Source: Panorpa germanica (taxonomy: Eukaryota > Arthropoda > Insecta > Mecoptera > Panorpidae). From it: a stretch of 64,000 bases of DNA. Made by a program: the position numbers and the translations under genes. The DNA lies in assembly GCA_963678705.1 (NCBI GenBank), contig OY783207.1:4650001-4714000 (forward strand). Direction: 5' to 3'. Below the pieces are notes generated by a model. It was not told where the DNA came from and made no database searches. It saw only the letters and a list, made by a program, of their open reading frames with translations. This document shows, piece after piece, positions 36,535 to 51,283 of the stretch. Position 1 is the stretch's first letter, and every line of letters begins with the position of its first letter.

Positions 36535-39190
36535 CGGTAGGGCTTGACAGACTAAAACTATATTTTTTGACATTGGATTGGATTAAACATTAGAGGTTAT
36601 AATTAGCGATAGTTATCATTGATTTATTGGTTGTTAACCAACTTACTAATTGACAGAAATTAACTCTAAGTTATTTACACGCTTCGATAATTGATAATAA
36701 GTATTAAGTAATTAAGCCCGCTAGTCAAACCACTAATCACTTTTTAATTATAGTAAAGGTAATTTTTGAGATTAAAAAAGCAAATAACAGTGTATAGTAT
36801 ATTTACAGAAACAAGAATCAAAACATTTTATATTGGTTACGTTGTTATCAAAGATTTGTTATTTACTCAAATAAACGTAAGAAATAAAAACTTTTCTCGT
36901 AATTCCTAGTTCAGTTCATAAACCCGGAAACGTAAGAAAAGTACATAAAGTTTCACCCCCTAATAGTAATAGCTTTCAATGGAGAAACTGTATTAAACTG
37001 TATTAAATAGTATATGCTCCTGTTTCCGAATGTTTTCAAGTTTACCGCTCAAAGTATATAGGAAATAAATGATAAAACTTTACGCTATTACTTATATATT
37101 ATATTTACTTCACTTATGTAACTAGTGGACATCTTTTAGTTTTACCAACATGTCTATAGAACAATCGCAATATAAAGAAATTTAAATAAGAAAAATCCTT
37201 TCCAATCCCGTATTTATTTATATCCTGCAATAATTTTTACTAAATGTGACTCCTGCACTTAAAATAAGGCCTTCAAATGCTAATATGATTTGTTCAATAC
37301 TCCCAGTGCATGTCAACTAAACGTAAAATAGTTTTTCTCATTAAAAAAATAAATTTATTAGGCAGATATTAATATATACTATACTAGCATGCATCGTTCT
37401 CTGCAAAGAGAGGCTTTAAGTACAAGGTGGCTACAACATCCATGGATTAGTAAGGTATTTGTCCTTTTCGTGTATCGAGCAGTACATAATACGACATAAG
37501 CTATTAGTTTTGATACTGTAACCCATCGTAAATCTAGCGTCCCGGCGCGTCGCGTCGTCTGGGTCAGATTCCGTAACATGATTGAATACCTAATGTCCTC
37601 CATTATACTGGAGTCAATAGATTATTACTATGGAACAACGATCACCAGTTATGCGATATAAGAGATTCATCGCCTCGTAAATAGTAAAAAGATAATAAGA
37701 ATTATGCCGCATGTATCTCGCTCTCTCTTTCTATCTATCATTGTACGTACAAGACCTCGTATTTATTATGTGAAGGTGACCAAAGTAATGTTTAAATATC
37801 TCAATTATTAACGTTTTTATATTTGAAAACATGGATTGCTAGTAAAAAGTTTGTAAATCGATTGTCATTTAAATACACTGTTGCCATTTATATCTAACTA
37901 TAGAACCATGAAGTAATGTTTCACCTTAAAGATAAAAATACTTGTATAAATACAAAAATAATTGTATAAAAACTAGGTAGTGGTTAACAAATTGTAGCGA
38001 AGTTGGTCGCATTAACTGTAACGATAATGTCAACAACAGACGGGGAAAAGAAAACAAAAACAAATAGAAATCAATATCAAATGCATTAGCGAAACCATTA
38101 ATAATATTAATGAACGTTAGATTGTATCAGTGGTTCAATAGTTCGTTGTTTTATTGTGTATAGTGTTTGCAACTCGTCTGTATTGTGATTATGCAGTCTA
38201 TGCAGTCGTCCAGGGCATGATCTCGTAAACTGATGACGCAGCGGAATGCATTTATGCATAAATGACCCCGTGTTGATCAATTGGGTTGGTATTTATTACA
38301 ATTGGACATTGAGAGCATATTAATAATAACATTGTTCTATGTAACCAGTTTCACCAGTATATAAAGCTGCTATATACTCGTGTAATAAACAGTACCGACA
38401 TTACTACGATTTCGTTACGAATTCTATGTACAGTAAGAGTCATTAAATGTAGTAAATTAACGGAAGAGCTGGTAAATAAACTATTACGACTAATTTGGAA
38501 TCCATTTTGAAAAAATGGCGGATAAAAACGGTCTTTTTTGTAATATCTCCTTACCAGTGAGTTCTATGATAAAATAGTTATTATCAATCTGATAGAGGAC
38601 TCAATTTTTTACAATTGTTTTTGTTTATTTGGTATGTAAAGAACACTTACTGAAAATTACTAATGTGTTTAAAATTTGGCTCATACCTCTTAGTATATCT
38701 ACTGCAGTTTATGTAAGGCCTGTCGCACACTGCCAACCGTATTTAAGCGAATGTTAGGTTTTGCCGATCAGACTATTTGAATTTTCTTACAGTTTGGTAT
38801 GTCGTTTAGAGCTTGTAAGTTAGTTTAGTTTTTCTATTGCAGGATAATAAAACAAATATTATTAATATACTTTATTGATATATAAAAGTTCTACTAGAAT
38901 TAGTTAGAATTCACATTAAGTTATAATAAGTAATTTAACCAACAATTAGTCTATTAGTTATTCAGTGTTAATAGTTTGAAGTATAGACTGTGAATGATCT
39001 TCAGTACAAGATTTTCTTATAGGTAACTTTAGTGCGTGAGACAAAACATGTCCTCACTTGTTACATCTAGCTTTTGTTATCTAAAGTTCATCTACAGGCT
39101 CACACAACTAGCTGGGAATGTTTATATAAGTCAACTCTCATATATGAAATTAATAGACTGACTTGAACGCTTGACTTATCCGTATATAAG
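36535..39190. other. AT-rich stretch without recognisable gene
   Basis: No supported gene. The open frame near 37379-37603 (minus) falls in a slightly GC-richer patch but shows no known motif. Confidence 0.45.
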
Positions 39191-39389
39191 TGCCTTGGCA
39201 ACTTAAACCTAGACGTTATACTTTGCAGGTTTATTAGCATACTCATAACATTGCAGATTTATTAGTGAACTCATGTGAAAATCATACTCTTTTAGCTTTA
39301 AATATATCCAGGATATAACACGAATTTTGACCGGCCGTATACGCGCTACTACGCTTTGCCTATCCGAACCCTGTAAATGTAATGAACCC

Positions 39390-39660
39390 TTACACACTGC
39401 AAGCGGCAATGCCGTCTAAATACGGGCGTTATATACCTCTCACATTGGAAACGAATATCTGAGAATTTTAACCAAGCGAATACATGCTACAACGCTAAAC
39501 CTATGTAAATGCAATCAGCCGGCTCAGACTGGAAGGGAACAGTGGTGTATCGATAAAAATTAAAGTAAAAGTTTGCTCTCATGATAAATTATGTTAGTGC
39601 AAAATAACTCCAATATATCCTACAGTACACAAGTTTGACTTGGCGTAGTTCTACATAGCC
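39390..39660 (-). repeat. Decayed fragment of the PIF-like family seen at 20799
   Basis: The stretch 39540-39640, read on the minus strand, matches the interior of the 20799 element (TTGGAGTTATTTTGC with substitutions, ATAATTTATCATGAG, and the GGTGTAT block). A CCTCTCACATTGGAA block at about 39438 resembles its terminal repeat. Too decayed to define ends. Confidence 0.4.
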
Positions 39661-42600
39661 GCCGATTTACGTCCGAATTCGCCGTTGCTTAAATACGCTT
39701 GCATAGTCGACAGGCGTAAATCTCAAAACTAAGACCCATACAGGACGCAGGCATTCTTCGTATAAGGAAAAAGGTGAAAAACAGTTTTTTGAAGAGTAAC
39801 GTAAAACTGAAATGAGACTAAAAAAGAGTTAGTTCTATTTCAGATGGTAACGACCACTTTCCATGTCTTAACACGGGTTGTCTAGTGTAATAAGTTTGGG
39901 GATTTCTAGAGTAGACTTAACTGAAATAGGTTATTAACACCAACGCAGAGACCATAAATAGTAGAAAAAGAAATGGAATTTAACAACAAAGACAGTGAGA
40001 GATTGAGTCATTATTCTAGGCTGTATTTTTTTTCAGAAACAAACAAATAAATGGTTTTGTGTTATTTATGTTGTTAGACCAACTTTGATTTATAGAGTCT
40101 ACGACCGAGAAATTTGAATTATTTTTGTAGTTTTGTTTACTGTGAATTTGAATTAGTACGCTTCGGTAGTGAATGACGATTTTTATAAATAATGAAATTA
40201 CTTTTGAATTACTTTGTACACATTGTAAACTATTTTCTATATTGTAACATTAAGAAGCAGAGCAACATTCGATTATACAAATTTCCATTCCATTATATAA
40301 TTCCATTAGTTGATCCACATTAGCAAAGGTCAAAGGTTCAATTGATAATAAGTGACTGTTTGGAAATTGTAAATACAACAGGTGTACTTGTATTAGCTGA
40401 AGTATTACCACTAGGCATTTTTATTGAAAAAGTGGAGAGGATGGAGGTTATTAGTGAGATAACTTTGAAAAATTGAAATTTGAGTTAAATACAATTGTAT
40501 TCTTTATCTGGTTCAATATTTAGCTTATTTATAAATGCAACCAAATTGTAATTTCAATTTGTATTTTCTACAAACCGTTTTGTATATATAACGACTCTGC
40601 TTAGCGATTAACGATATGCTAGCAAATATAAAATTAAGAATATATGAGAAGTAGAAAATGAACCGTGAAATTAGCTTGTGGCAAGTGTGAAAGTAGTCAA
40701 TGTAGATAATTTTCTACATCATTCATCGTGTTTTTCATCAGTGTAAGGTCAAGTTTAAGGTAGACCCTTTCATTTATAATATAAATAATTAGTATCAGTA
40801 AAGGAAAATAAAATATATCTCCATAATATTGTATCTCTTTCTATAACATAATTTTAAGTATTTCTTTCCTTTTCTAAAGATTATACTCATAATGAAGTAA
40901 TATAATTAACAGAGTTAATCCATCAAAGTGAAGTTCTGCTATAACTTTATAATATGAAACAGCGAAACCAAACCCAAACATTAATTATACCGGTCTGTGC
41001 TGGAAGCTATGTACAAGTTGCTATGTACGGAGTATTGTACTGCTTGAGTTTTAAATATTACACATTACCCAAGACAGTGATGTCAAAAGGAAGGTCGAAT
41101 ACATAAAATGTCGAAAACAGATGCCTAATACGTAGGAACAGTTGGCCACCATTTTGTACACGTGTCTCTTTGACGATTTAAATTTTCTACAAACTAGACC
41201 AACGTAAAATTAGTAATGGAACGCTATGCAATACAACAACATTAAAATAGTTAGTATTTATTGTCAAAATTACTACTCGTTTCTGTTGTAATTATGTTAG
41301 ATAATTAAGTATTTCAATTCCCTATTCATTATATGTAAATATCAACCGTAATAATAATTTGGTTATCATTCTATGAACTATCTATGTACTACTACCAGTT
41401 ACAAATATACTAAAGCCATCTATGTTTGGTACCACAAATTAAAATCTATGTTTTATGAATTTTATTGGTTAATTTCACCTTTATTTTTATTCTTAATAAC
41501 CTTGTACCTTGCACAAGAATACATATTTGTTCAGGTACTAATTAAGTATTACAAATTTTGGGTTAAGTATACACTCTCAAAAAAATCTTTATCCATTTTA
41601 AAACCGTTCTGAAGCATATTTTAGAACCAGGTATTAAAATAAAATTCAAATCACAATATGTGCAAAGTACATTTTCATAGAACTGTTTAACAAATTCTGA
41701 TAAAAATTCATCTTAAAAAAATTAATAAGCGATTCTTAATTTTAATACGCATTTGTCTATTAATTTGTCTATCTATTAAATTTGTATTAAAATTAATAAC
41801 ATTTTTAACAGATACAAAGTATTATTAAATGTTAAAAAAGTATAATATTTTTGATGGTTAATTTTAACTGTTATTTTGTTTAATCGATTGATCGTATTAA
41901 ATCGTTTTCTTATTTTGATACAACTGGTACAATTCAAATCCAGAATACGTTGAAATTATTATTAAATAAACTAATCTCCCAATTTCTCAAATCGTAAGCA
42001 ATAAATTCAAAATCCTCGTCCATCGCTCCTATATTTACGCCTAACTTCAACTATCAATGATATATCAGATGTGATTAATTAAATTCACGAAAAGAATATT
42101 AATATTTGAATCCCAATCATAATAAATTATCGTAAAAACTGGAAACGGAAACGTAACTCTGAAGAACATTAAAATTTCTAAATGGTATTCACTCGAAGCA
42201 TTTCAGAAACAGACCTTTTACGAATAATAAAGAAAATTTATTGCGAATCTTACGTAATAGCATTTATCATCGTTATATTTAAGAAACAGAAACATAGAAA
42301 TATTACCAATGAAGAAACTCTAAAAAAGCAATGCTTTTTGAATTTTAGAACTAGAACTTTAGACTAGAAATTAAGATTTTTCAATTGTTTTGAAAATTAC
42401 AAAAGTAACGTCACTAACATCATTGTAACTCGTAAACTAATGATCAGATTGTCATAAAATTTTGAGATGTATCATTTGAAAGTTAATACTATCTAAACTA
42501 TCTAGCAAAATTCTTCAAAGAATCGTCCAATTGAAATTAATATAACTTCGAAAAAAATGATATAATTTGTTGTGATCAATCTTTCACGAAGTATAAACAT

Positions 42601-45600
42601 TATTACGTCACATTTAATTAGTATTAAAAATAGGCGTAGACGTAATTTGAGGTAAAGATAATAATTAATGGATAAAAATGATATTTATTTAACGGACTCG
42701 GTAAATATTTAAACATTGTATCTGTTCTATTCAACAGGTATATACATATGTATGTGGTACCAGTATAATAAATCGCTTAACATATTTAATCACCTCTCCC
42801 ACCCCTATTTTTGAATATTTGATTTATCGAACAATTATAATGAACGTTATTATTAAAATATAAATTGAAAGTAGAAGGTCGTTTGTTATTGGCTAGTATA
42901 AGAAATAGGCAGATATTTAATAAATTTATATATGTTACACTTTTTTCAAAAAAAAAAAGAAAAGATTGATTGATAATATTAATTTTACTACATTACAGGT
43001 AGAAAATTATAGTGCAGTACAAGTTTTACAATTGCTAGTTTACTATTAGCTAACTAAAGTGTTACATTTTCTGTTTTAGTGTTAGTTTTAATTTAATTTT
43101 TTAATAGTAATGCATATGGTAATATGTATAATCATTTTCTGCATATGTTTCAGTTTTAATGTTAGAGTATGCATACTTAACTAAAATGTGAAATGCTAAA
43201 TACTAAAACATAAAACTTGATTGTTGTTTAATAATAAATATTAAATAAAGTATATTACTGACTTAATTAAAAATGTAAAGAGTATTTAAAAGAAAACGAG
43301 AACTATTTTTTTTAAATAATATAAGTTATACATTTTTTAGATTTTCCGGGTTTTGTAAATTTTAATAGAATAAATAATATTCTTTTTAGTTATAAATTTT
43401 ACACCTTTTTATCTTCTAAATATGATTATGTTGCCCAATGTATTAAAAAATATTAATTTTATTAATAATATGTCTCTCACCTTATTTTGACAATTGATAT
43501 TTGCAAGAAGGCTTGAATCATTCCTCATCTGTTCTGTATGTTGATGAAATCTGGAACAGAAAGTAAAATCAATTAAATAGATGAATCTTGAAAAGATTTT
43601 TAATTACTTTTATAATAATAAAACAAGTCGCTAAATTTTTAAAAGGCAAATAAAATTTATGCTAAATGTAACTGATAAATATTTTGAGAAAAGGAATTAA
43701 TAAAAGGTTGCCAATGGACAAATATTTCAAAAAATATATTCTCGTATAAAACTGTAATATATATTTTAATACCGACTTTTATTGAATACCCACAATAGAA
43801 GAAAACCTTTGAATGATAAATTTATGTCAATCAAATTATTCTTTAAACAATGAAGTATTCAAATTTCCATTTTCCTCGCATTTTGTTATATTCGTTTGCC
43901 TTATATTTGTCATTTGCGCGCATTGAGTTTCATATAACACAATTTACTCTGCTTACTTATTTATAATTAAATTATTTCGTCGTATTTCAATTATAGCAAC
44001 TCCTTATTGTACTTCAGCGTTTGCTTGTTTCAAATCATGTACACATTGTGCCACAAAAAGAAACACCCGTTCACAACGCTAAAATGTTTCATAGAATTTT
44101 AAGTAAAGTATCATTTCCACTCACTGTTTTTAATTTTTTATTTAATTTAAATTGTATAGCATATGAAAATATGCGTAGTCATTCTCAGCACCATTTTTAA
44201 TTTAGAATTTAGCTAGAACGATTTATTATTTACTTACTTACTTTAATAAATTCAATATTTCTTTCTCGTACAACTATTAAATACAATGTTATCTAAAACT
44301 ATCACTATAGGGATTCTTTAGCTTGTTTTGATCAGCGTGCTGATTCACTCTGCTATCTAACTATCAATCAATTTTCTATTCAGTTTATCCGCTAACACTT
44401 CCAATTGTTCGTAAGTTATCATAACAAAAACCAAATATTTATTTCTTATTTACAATTTTTATTGTTACACTCTTACACTATTGCTATCACAGTGATCATC
44501 ATTACATAAAACAATTAATCTTAAAGTTAAAAAAATTAATATTTTCACCATATTTATGTATCTAATATTTTTACGTCAGAATATTGAATAATCAAAACAA
44601 TGTTATTGTATTTTTATATAAGCCTAAGCAGAATAAATCAAAAGGCGACAGCATTCACAAAAGTTTTTAACAAAATAAACAAATATTTGAATTTAATAAA
44701 CATAAATGGTGCGCAAATAGATGGGTTTACTGAATTGACCTCTACGTCTTTGATCTCGTACCCTTTTACAAAATTATTTTAGTACAAACACTTCTGGCAC
44801 TTAAGATTAAAACAAATATATGGGATCATTAATAATATTGTTTCTAAATTTAGCTCAAAGATATTTTCATGTTCTCATTTTTAAAATGCATTTAAAAATA
44901 GAAAGCAATTTATCTTTTTTCAATAATAATATATTTACTAGGTTTATTATAGTCCGCTAAACACTTTTACATATATTTATAAGAGTTCATTTAACATAAA
45001 AAAGTTTACCTCTTACACAAAACTTTTTCGGTTAATATAATGTAAATAAATATACATTTTGTGACATTAAAATATCTAAAATATTATATAACAAAATTAT
45101 GTTAAAATTCTTTAAAGAATATTACATAAAATAATACATAAGTGTATTTTTTGTGTTTAGAGAGAATAAATATATGTGGACTAAGATAGTCCTTTGTTTT
45201 AAATGGTTCTGAACCAAAAGTCAACTGAATCAGAGAATTTAAACGATTATGTTTCAAACTGTATCTAAGCAAGAAGTTAGGGGAAGTTTATATGTTTCTT
45301 TATCAAATCTTAAAGTTTATAAATTCTATGAAAATTGTACATAATTAAATTAATATTTGTTTTGTGTGTCTTAGAATTCTACAAGCAAATTTAAAATAAC
45401 GAAAATATAAATGAGATGAATCTGGAACAGAAAGTGTGTTGAAAGTATTCTGTGTGTATATTTGTAGCAAGAGATTGATTTTTCATAATTTTGTATGTTT
45501 ATAATTAAATTTAATAACGTGGATTTAACGTATAACAATTAATTAAATTTTCAGAGTGATGTAAATTTCAAATCATTTATAGTTTTAAATATAGTGTAGG

Positions 45601-46053
45601 CAACAAATACTTGAACACCACTGATCTAAAATATGATTGATACATTAAAACAATAAAGTAAAATAATAAACATTGTATTTGCATTAAACTGACGCTTCAT
45701 TCGGAATTGAGAGCTATTATAAAATTTATTATTTGATATGCAAAATAGATAATTCTGAATTATAGATTCAAATTGGTAAATGCCGGATCATTTGTTATTA
45801 TACAGGATAGTTATGGAGTTTAAAGTGGTTATTATTTTTAGCTCTTCAAGAATTAATAAAGCAGATTGCACTATTCAAATAGCAGAAGAGTTTGATGATT
45901 TATTAAGATATTTATAGCCCATTCGTTATTAATTAAAATTTTATGAAGGTTTGTAAATATATTTATGTTATCTCCATTTAAAATGATTGTAAAAAGTCAT
46001 TTACGCATACGAATATAGTGCGTGTTTTCCTTAACAAAGCGAGGAATAAAATC
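39661..46053. other. Long AT-rich stretch without recognisable gene
   Basis: About 6.4 kb with no supported gene. Open frames near 41373-41612, 42182-42367 and 44600-44782 are Lys/Asn/Phe/Tyr-rich and have no recognisable domain. No clear inverted-repeat element found. Confidence 0.45.
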
Positions 46054-47118
46054 CAGTAGCGTACCTAGAAATATGAATGCCCAATGTACAAATTTATAGG
46101 TGCGAGCGAGAGAATAAAGAGAAGGGAGTATGATTCTCGAACCTTCGAAAATATTGAACCACGCCTGTGACTTGGGTTCTTTTTTTGGGCTTGTGTCCTA
46201 TGTCTTAATTTCTATAACAGTGTACTATATATTGATAAAGTGGGTTACTAGAACCTCAAATGTTCAATTATTTTTTAATAACTCCTTATATGTTAAGAGA
46301 TATTAACAATTAAAAAAGTCATTTTGTCTCTTTAAATATTAAAGGGATTCAACGTTGTACACATTCCAAGTGCATGTGACATCACAATCCTTGTGTAAGG
46401 CTACCAACCTTACAGCTCATAAATCTCTGCTATATGTATTTATATATCAAAATATCAAATATTATTTACAGCTATTTCAAGGAACAATAAAATTTCAATA
46501 GTATGTCTGCCTTAGCAGGGTTAAATAAAATAAAAACTTATTATTCTTTGACTTGACTTGATTATATCGACTACCAACAGCTACAGAACATTACCACAGC
46601 ACTGATCTCCTCAACAAATAACTGACGGTAAAATGCATTTCACGTCATACAAATATGGCCCACCATTTCTAGCGCTAAAACTACAATTCAAATTTTTATT
46701 TGCTATATCTCCGTCAACATATAAATATTTAATAAAATAGACACGCCAATACACATTTATTAACATCAATTTCAATCAACATTTGAAAAATCGACCACTT
46801 AAAAATGAGGACACAAGCCCATTACCGAGCGGAGTAATTATTTTCACTATACTGTTGCGTTTTAACTTAATTAATAATAGCTATCATTAATATTTATGTG
46901 ATTTTTGAGAAATGTTCTGCTATTGTGTAAACAGCGCCACAAGCAGACTGTCCCGTTAAAAGCGTAACTTTTTTCGAAAACTTCTTTCGGTTTATATAGT
47001 GCCTTCTACAACAAGCAACACATCTAGACCGTGTTGTTGAAATTATGTACTATTTCTTAGTTTACTTGTCAAAGGCCTACCACCCCCGCTCCCCCACTAC
47101 CTATGAGCTACGCCGCTG
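46054..47118. mobile_element. Possible hAT relic interrupted by the 620-bp element D
   Basis: Left CAGTAGCGTACCTAG and, on the minus strand from the right end, CAGCGGCGTAGCTCATAG resemble hAT ends of the CAGTGGCGTAGC type, as in the well-defined element at 56759. Inside lies element D (46186-46821). The 8 bases outside the two ends match only partly, so the call is tentative. Confidence 0.35.
46186..46821 (+). mobile_element. 620-bp TIR family, copy D (both ends present)
   Basis: Left end TGGGCTTGTGTCCTATGTCT, right end ATGAGGACACAAGCCCA. Full-length and colinear with copy B. No ORF. All four copies in this window point the same way. Confidence 0.85.
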
Positions 47119-48229
47119 TTCGCATCGCACACAAGATTATGTCCCAGATTATTTTAGTTCAAGGTACTCTCCTCAAAACCTAAAGCAAACAAAAACATAT
47201 CAAATATTATGATTCCTATAATTTAAGTTGCTAATTACCTAAAAGTTGGAACACTTATCGAAATCCTCTAAGATTGTTTGTTTATCCTGGTATGAAACCA
47301 CAACATATTATGCGGAGTTTATGTATTTTGTGATCTAGATTTAAGTTACGTTGAAATTTTAACGATCTCTTAAGTTTCAATTAAGGTTATTAATATAAAT
47401 GAATGTTTGGATTTGATTTTAAATCAAATAGAGCTTAAAATACACTTACACTAGATTAATTAGGCGAAGTAAATAAGAAGTTGTTTTGATATTGAGATGT
47501 TGTATATTTTCTTTAAGATAGATAGTACATACCACATACTTTGGATATGAAAGAGTTATTTCTTACTTCAACAGGTTAACATATAAGTAAATAAATATCA
47601 CAGATCAATATTTATTATTTATACAGAGATGTAGTTTAAATATAAGTTTATTTGGTACTGTATATACATTTTGAAAAACTTGATGCATGTTTTAAAAATT
47701 GTAACACAAGTTATCATTTACAACCCAATAAAAATTTCAGTATAAAACTATTTTTTGTCTGCTTTAGTTTTCAGTTTGGTAATACCCTATCTTGCACAAG
47801 TCATGCGAAATAATTAACGAGTGAGCTGTAGGAGGCGCAGGTAGCGATGAAACTCAGATTTTCTGTTGTATAATAATAGCTTGAGATTTAGTCTGAAGTA
47901 TTGAACCAGATAACGGGCTAATTGTGCGTATAACCGCCACGTATGTTGATAGAAATACTCGTAAACCTATTAATGAAATGAAGTTAGGTATTAGGAGCTT
48001 AACATTGTTGACTTGGAAGTGTGCTGAAGCATTAGAATAGAACTACTTCAATGAGACGTCTAATTTGAAAGTGAAGTAAGTCTATTTTTTAATTGTGAAA
48101 TTATTTAAAATTTTAATACAAGGTAATTTAGTAAATGAGGTACGAAATGTCCCTCTAAACACAAAACGTACATGTAACATTTTTTACCGCTCTGTTATGT
48201 ACAGAAGTTTAACATAATTCTTTTACATT
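47119..48229. other. AT-rich stretch without recognisable gene
   Basis: No gene, RNA or clear repeat recognised. Confidence 0.5.
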
Positions 48230-48453
48230 CAACATTTTGGAATCACTTTGCCATCACATTGAAGATACGTATGCCTTTTTTGTTATGAAAGAGTTCAGTT
48301 TCTCACAATCGTTCATATAAAATGTTTATTTTATCGACTATAAATGACGAAATCACTCCACCTGTCGTAATAAAAATGAAGCTAAAGTTGATGCGAACTA
48401 TAATTGAAGTGCAACGTCACAAACCAGGACACTTCACCAAATTATTTACTGGG
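48230..48453 (-). mobile_element. CCCAGTAAACA MITE, copy 4
   Basis: Reverse-oriented: starts AACATTTTGGAATCACTTTG and ends ATTATTTACTGGG, with the CACTCCACCTGTCG and GATGCGAACTATAATT blocks. The open frame 48322-48528 overlaps it and is a chance frame. Confidence 0.75.
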
Positions 48454-51283
48454 TTATCATTAAATAAATGCAAAAAAACACTAACTATATTTTATTCATA
48501 TTTTTATTTAATATGTATCATTATATAATCTTGTATGAAAGGCAATATTATTGTCAGAAAAGATTAAATTTATGTTGAAAGTTATGTACTTAATACGTTA
48601 AATATAAATAAAATAACTCCGGACTTTTGGAGCAGAATTAAGCTAAGGAAAAATACAAAGCAGAATAACTGTGTGCATTTATGTTGTACCGAAATTTAAC
48701 TCATAATAACTCGTATGCATTTTTTGGTATGAATAAAGAATGAAGTTCTATTTGCATTCGCTAGGTTAAGTCTTTATCATTATATTTAGGGTACAACGAG
48801 AGATGAGCTTCTATAATTTCGCTGGATCTCACCAGTACTAATTATAAGTCACGAATGCCGAATGCTAGGGCATTTACAATTTATATTTCCAGGAGTTCAG
48901 CTCATTTGTTGTTTATTGTGATATTCCTATGAGAACGTACAAAGCAAGAAAATTGGGTAGAGTCTTTCTATTATCAATTATCTAATACTATAGTTAACTG
49001 ACTTACATCACTTTCAAAATAAACTCTTCAAATCTAAGTATTGAAAGCTATAAGTGTATTACAAAGATATACGAGTGGCTTGTATATTTCCATATAGAAA
49101 TACCATACGAGTATGCAATACTTTAAGAGGACTAGAATAACTCCACACATAAATTTAGACTGACAACACATCCCCTATTCCATGGAAAGGGTGGAATACG
49201 TGCCCTGACTATGCATTAGTATTAGAATAACGGCATAATTTGTAACATATTGTCATATTTACACATTTTTTACATATTTTCACGTTGTTGACACATATTC
49301 GATGTACTTTTATATTTTGTAAGAATTGTATTGTAATTAAATAGTTTTTAAGAGAAACCAGCGCCCATAACCTGTTGTTCCTTGCAAAATATGTATTAAA
49401 CTTTAATATTTAAACTCTTTTCTTCAGTAAATACAACAAAAAACACATTTTGTCTCCAAGATTTATAAAATGTGTATCATAGAATATAAAATAGTGTTAC
49501 GAATAAAATATTATTTTTCGTAGTGTTGCTTAGCCGTGAAATAAAGTAGTATTAAGTCTGAAATTTGATATTTTATTGTCTAGGGGACAGTTCTCGTAGA
49601 GGGGACAGTCTCACAAGGTCCGTAGAGGGCTATAATTCACAAAAATATAAAGAGATAGTATGTAGGTAGACTTTTATCGCTTTGTTGAAGTCACCACATT
49701 TAAAACGAAATAAAAGTAAAAAATGTTTACTTTTTTAGGAAGAGATAAATTTCAAGGTTAAATCCTCTTTATTTTACTACTTATATACTGTTTCTCTTCT
49801 AACTTGATGTACAAATGTAGAAAAAAAATTACGTTTCTTATTAATTTTATATGGCCCCACTTTCTTTAAGCATATGTTATGGATAACTGAAGGAACATTA
49901 CATTCCTCATAAGGACGTACAGGACGTACCGTCAATGCAAAAATTTTATCTCTCGGTAATGCGAAATGCCAAATACGGAGTACATGAGGGACGAGCAAAT
50001 ATTGGGACTGTATCTTTGACAATGAATTTTTCAATTCCCTATTAAAATGATTTTTTTATGCATATAATAGTTAAATAAATGAAAAATTACCTATAATTAA
50101 TATCAAATTTATATTAATTCAATTTAAATTCAAATTAAATATTTTGAAAAAGGAATAATAAATTTGGCAATGCTGTAAATTTACGTGTGTTGACGCGTGT
50201 GATTACTATTACTTACTATTTGTATCGCCCCTCCAAATTTCACAACGTTTTCATCATTTACGTTAACGTCCTATACCTCCTTAATGAAAGAAATATAGTT
50301 CTAGTACGTTTTTATATTTCTGCTTTATTTAATTTAGAACATAATCTTAGAATTAAGGCCAGACATTTAAAATCATTATCATTGCTAGTGCAGACGTCTC
50401 GTTAATTATTATAGTCTTTTTAATTATGCCTACCTAGATATATCGATCTTAAAATATAAAGTTCTTAATAGCTAGCTCCAAGGAGTAACAATGAGTTCTC
50501 ATAACATAAACAATATATAGAAAATAAAAGAGAAAATATTTTCCATAGTTTTATTTTCAAGGCGATATTGATTAGCGGAAATAATTGACATTAAGCCGTT
50601 AAAGTTATTCAGGTCAAACTTTCAACTAAGCGATTTCCCAAAAACTTTTTGCAAACAAAGTTGTATTTAGCTTGAATCTATTCTACACATTCTTTAACTT
50701 TTATTAGAATGAACTTGTTGTTTCTTATGAAGAATTTAACTTATGTAGAAACGAGTAGCTTATATAATCTCATTATATATTCTTGAACGTAACATTGTTT
50801 ATCTAATGTTACGTTTTACTTTTTACCGAAGTTTAACATAATTCTGTAGCATTGTCTCATTCTGTAATACTTTAAAATAATACGTTTCATTAACGTCAGA
50901 AAATGTAAATTTATGTCATAAGATAAATTTTGTTATGTAACCTTACATTGTATTATCTAAAAACTTTTATGTACACTTTTTTGTCTTAAATAAATCTTGA
51001 ATATATGAAACTATTTATACGGCGCAGCGCTATATTTTCTGGGTTTAATTGCAATCGAGTTTAATTGGTTAGTTATTAGGCAGCGACATAGAATATGACA
51101 CAGCATCGGTAATAGATCGACGTAAAATGAATTAAATAGAAATAAAAAAAGAATAACAACGGTACGATATAAATTGTCAAACGTTGTTTTGAGAATTTCA
51201 AATAAAATATTATTTTATTCCGTTTGAATTTTTTACAAGCTAAATAAAATTAAACAAACGGGAAATATTCGGGATACATAGAA
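48454..51283. other. AT-rich stretch without recognisable gene
   Basis: No supported gene. The minus-strand open frame near 49777-50034 (85 codons) and the plus-strand frame near 50187-50405 have no motif that I recognise. Confidence 0.45.

Noticed and set aside
49777..50034. 85-codon minus-strand frame that looked mildly protein-like
   Set aside because: No recognisable motif, no splice context worked out, and chance frames of this length are expected in 64 kb.
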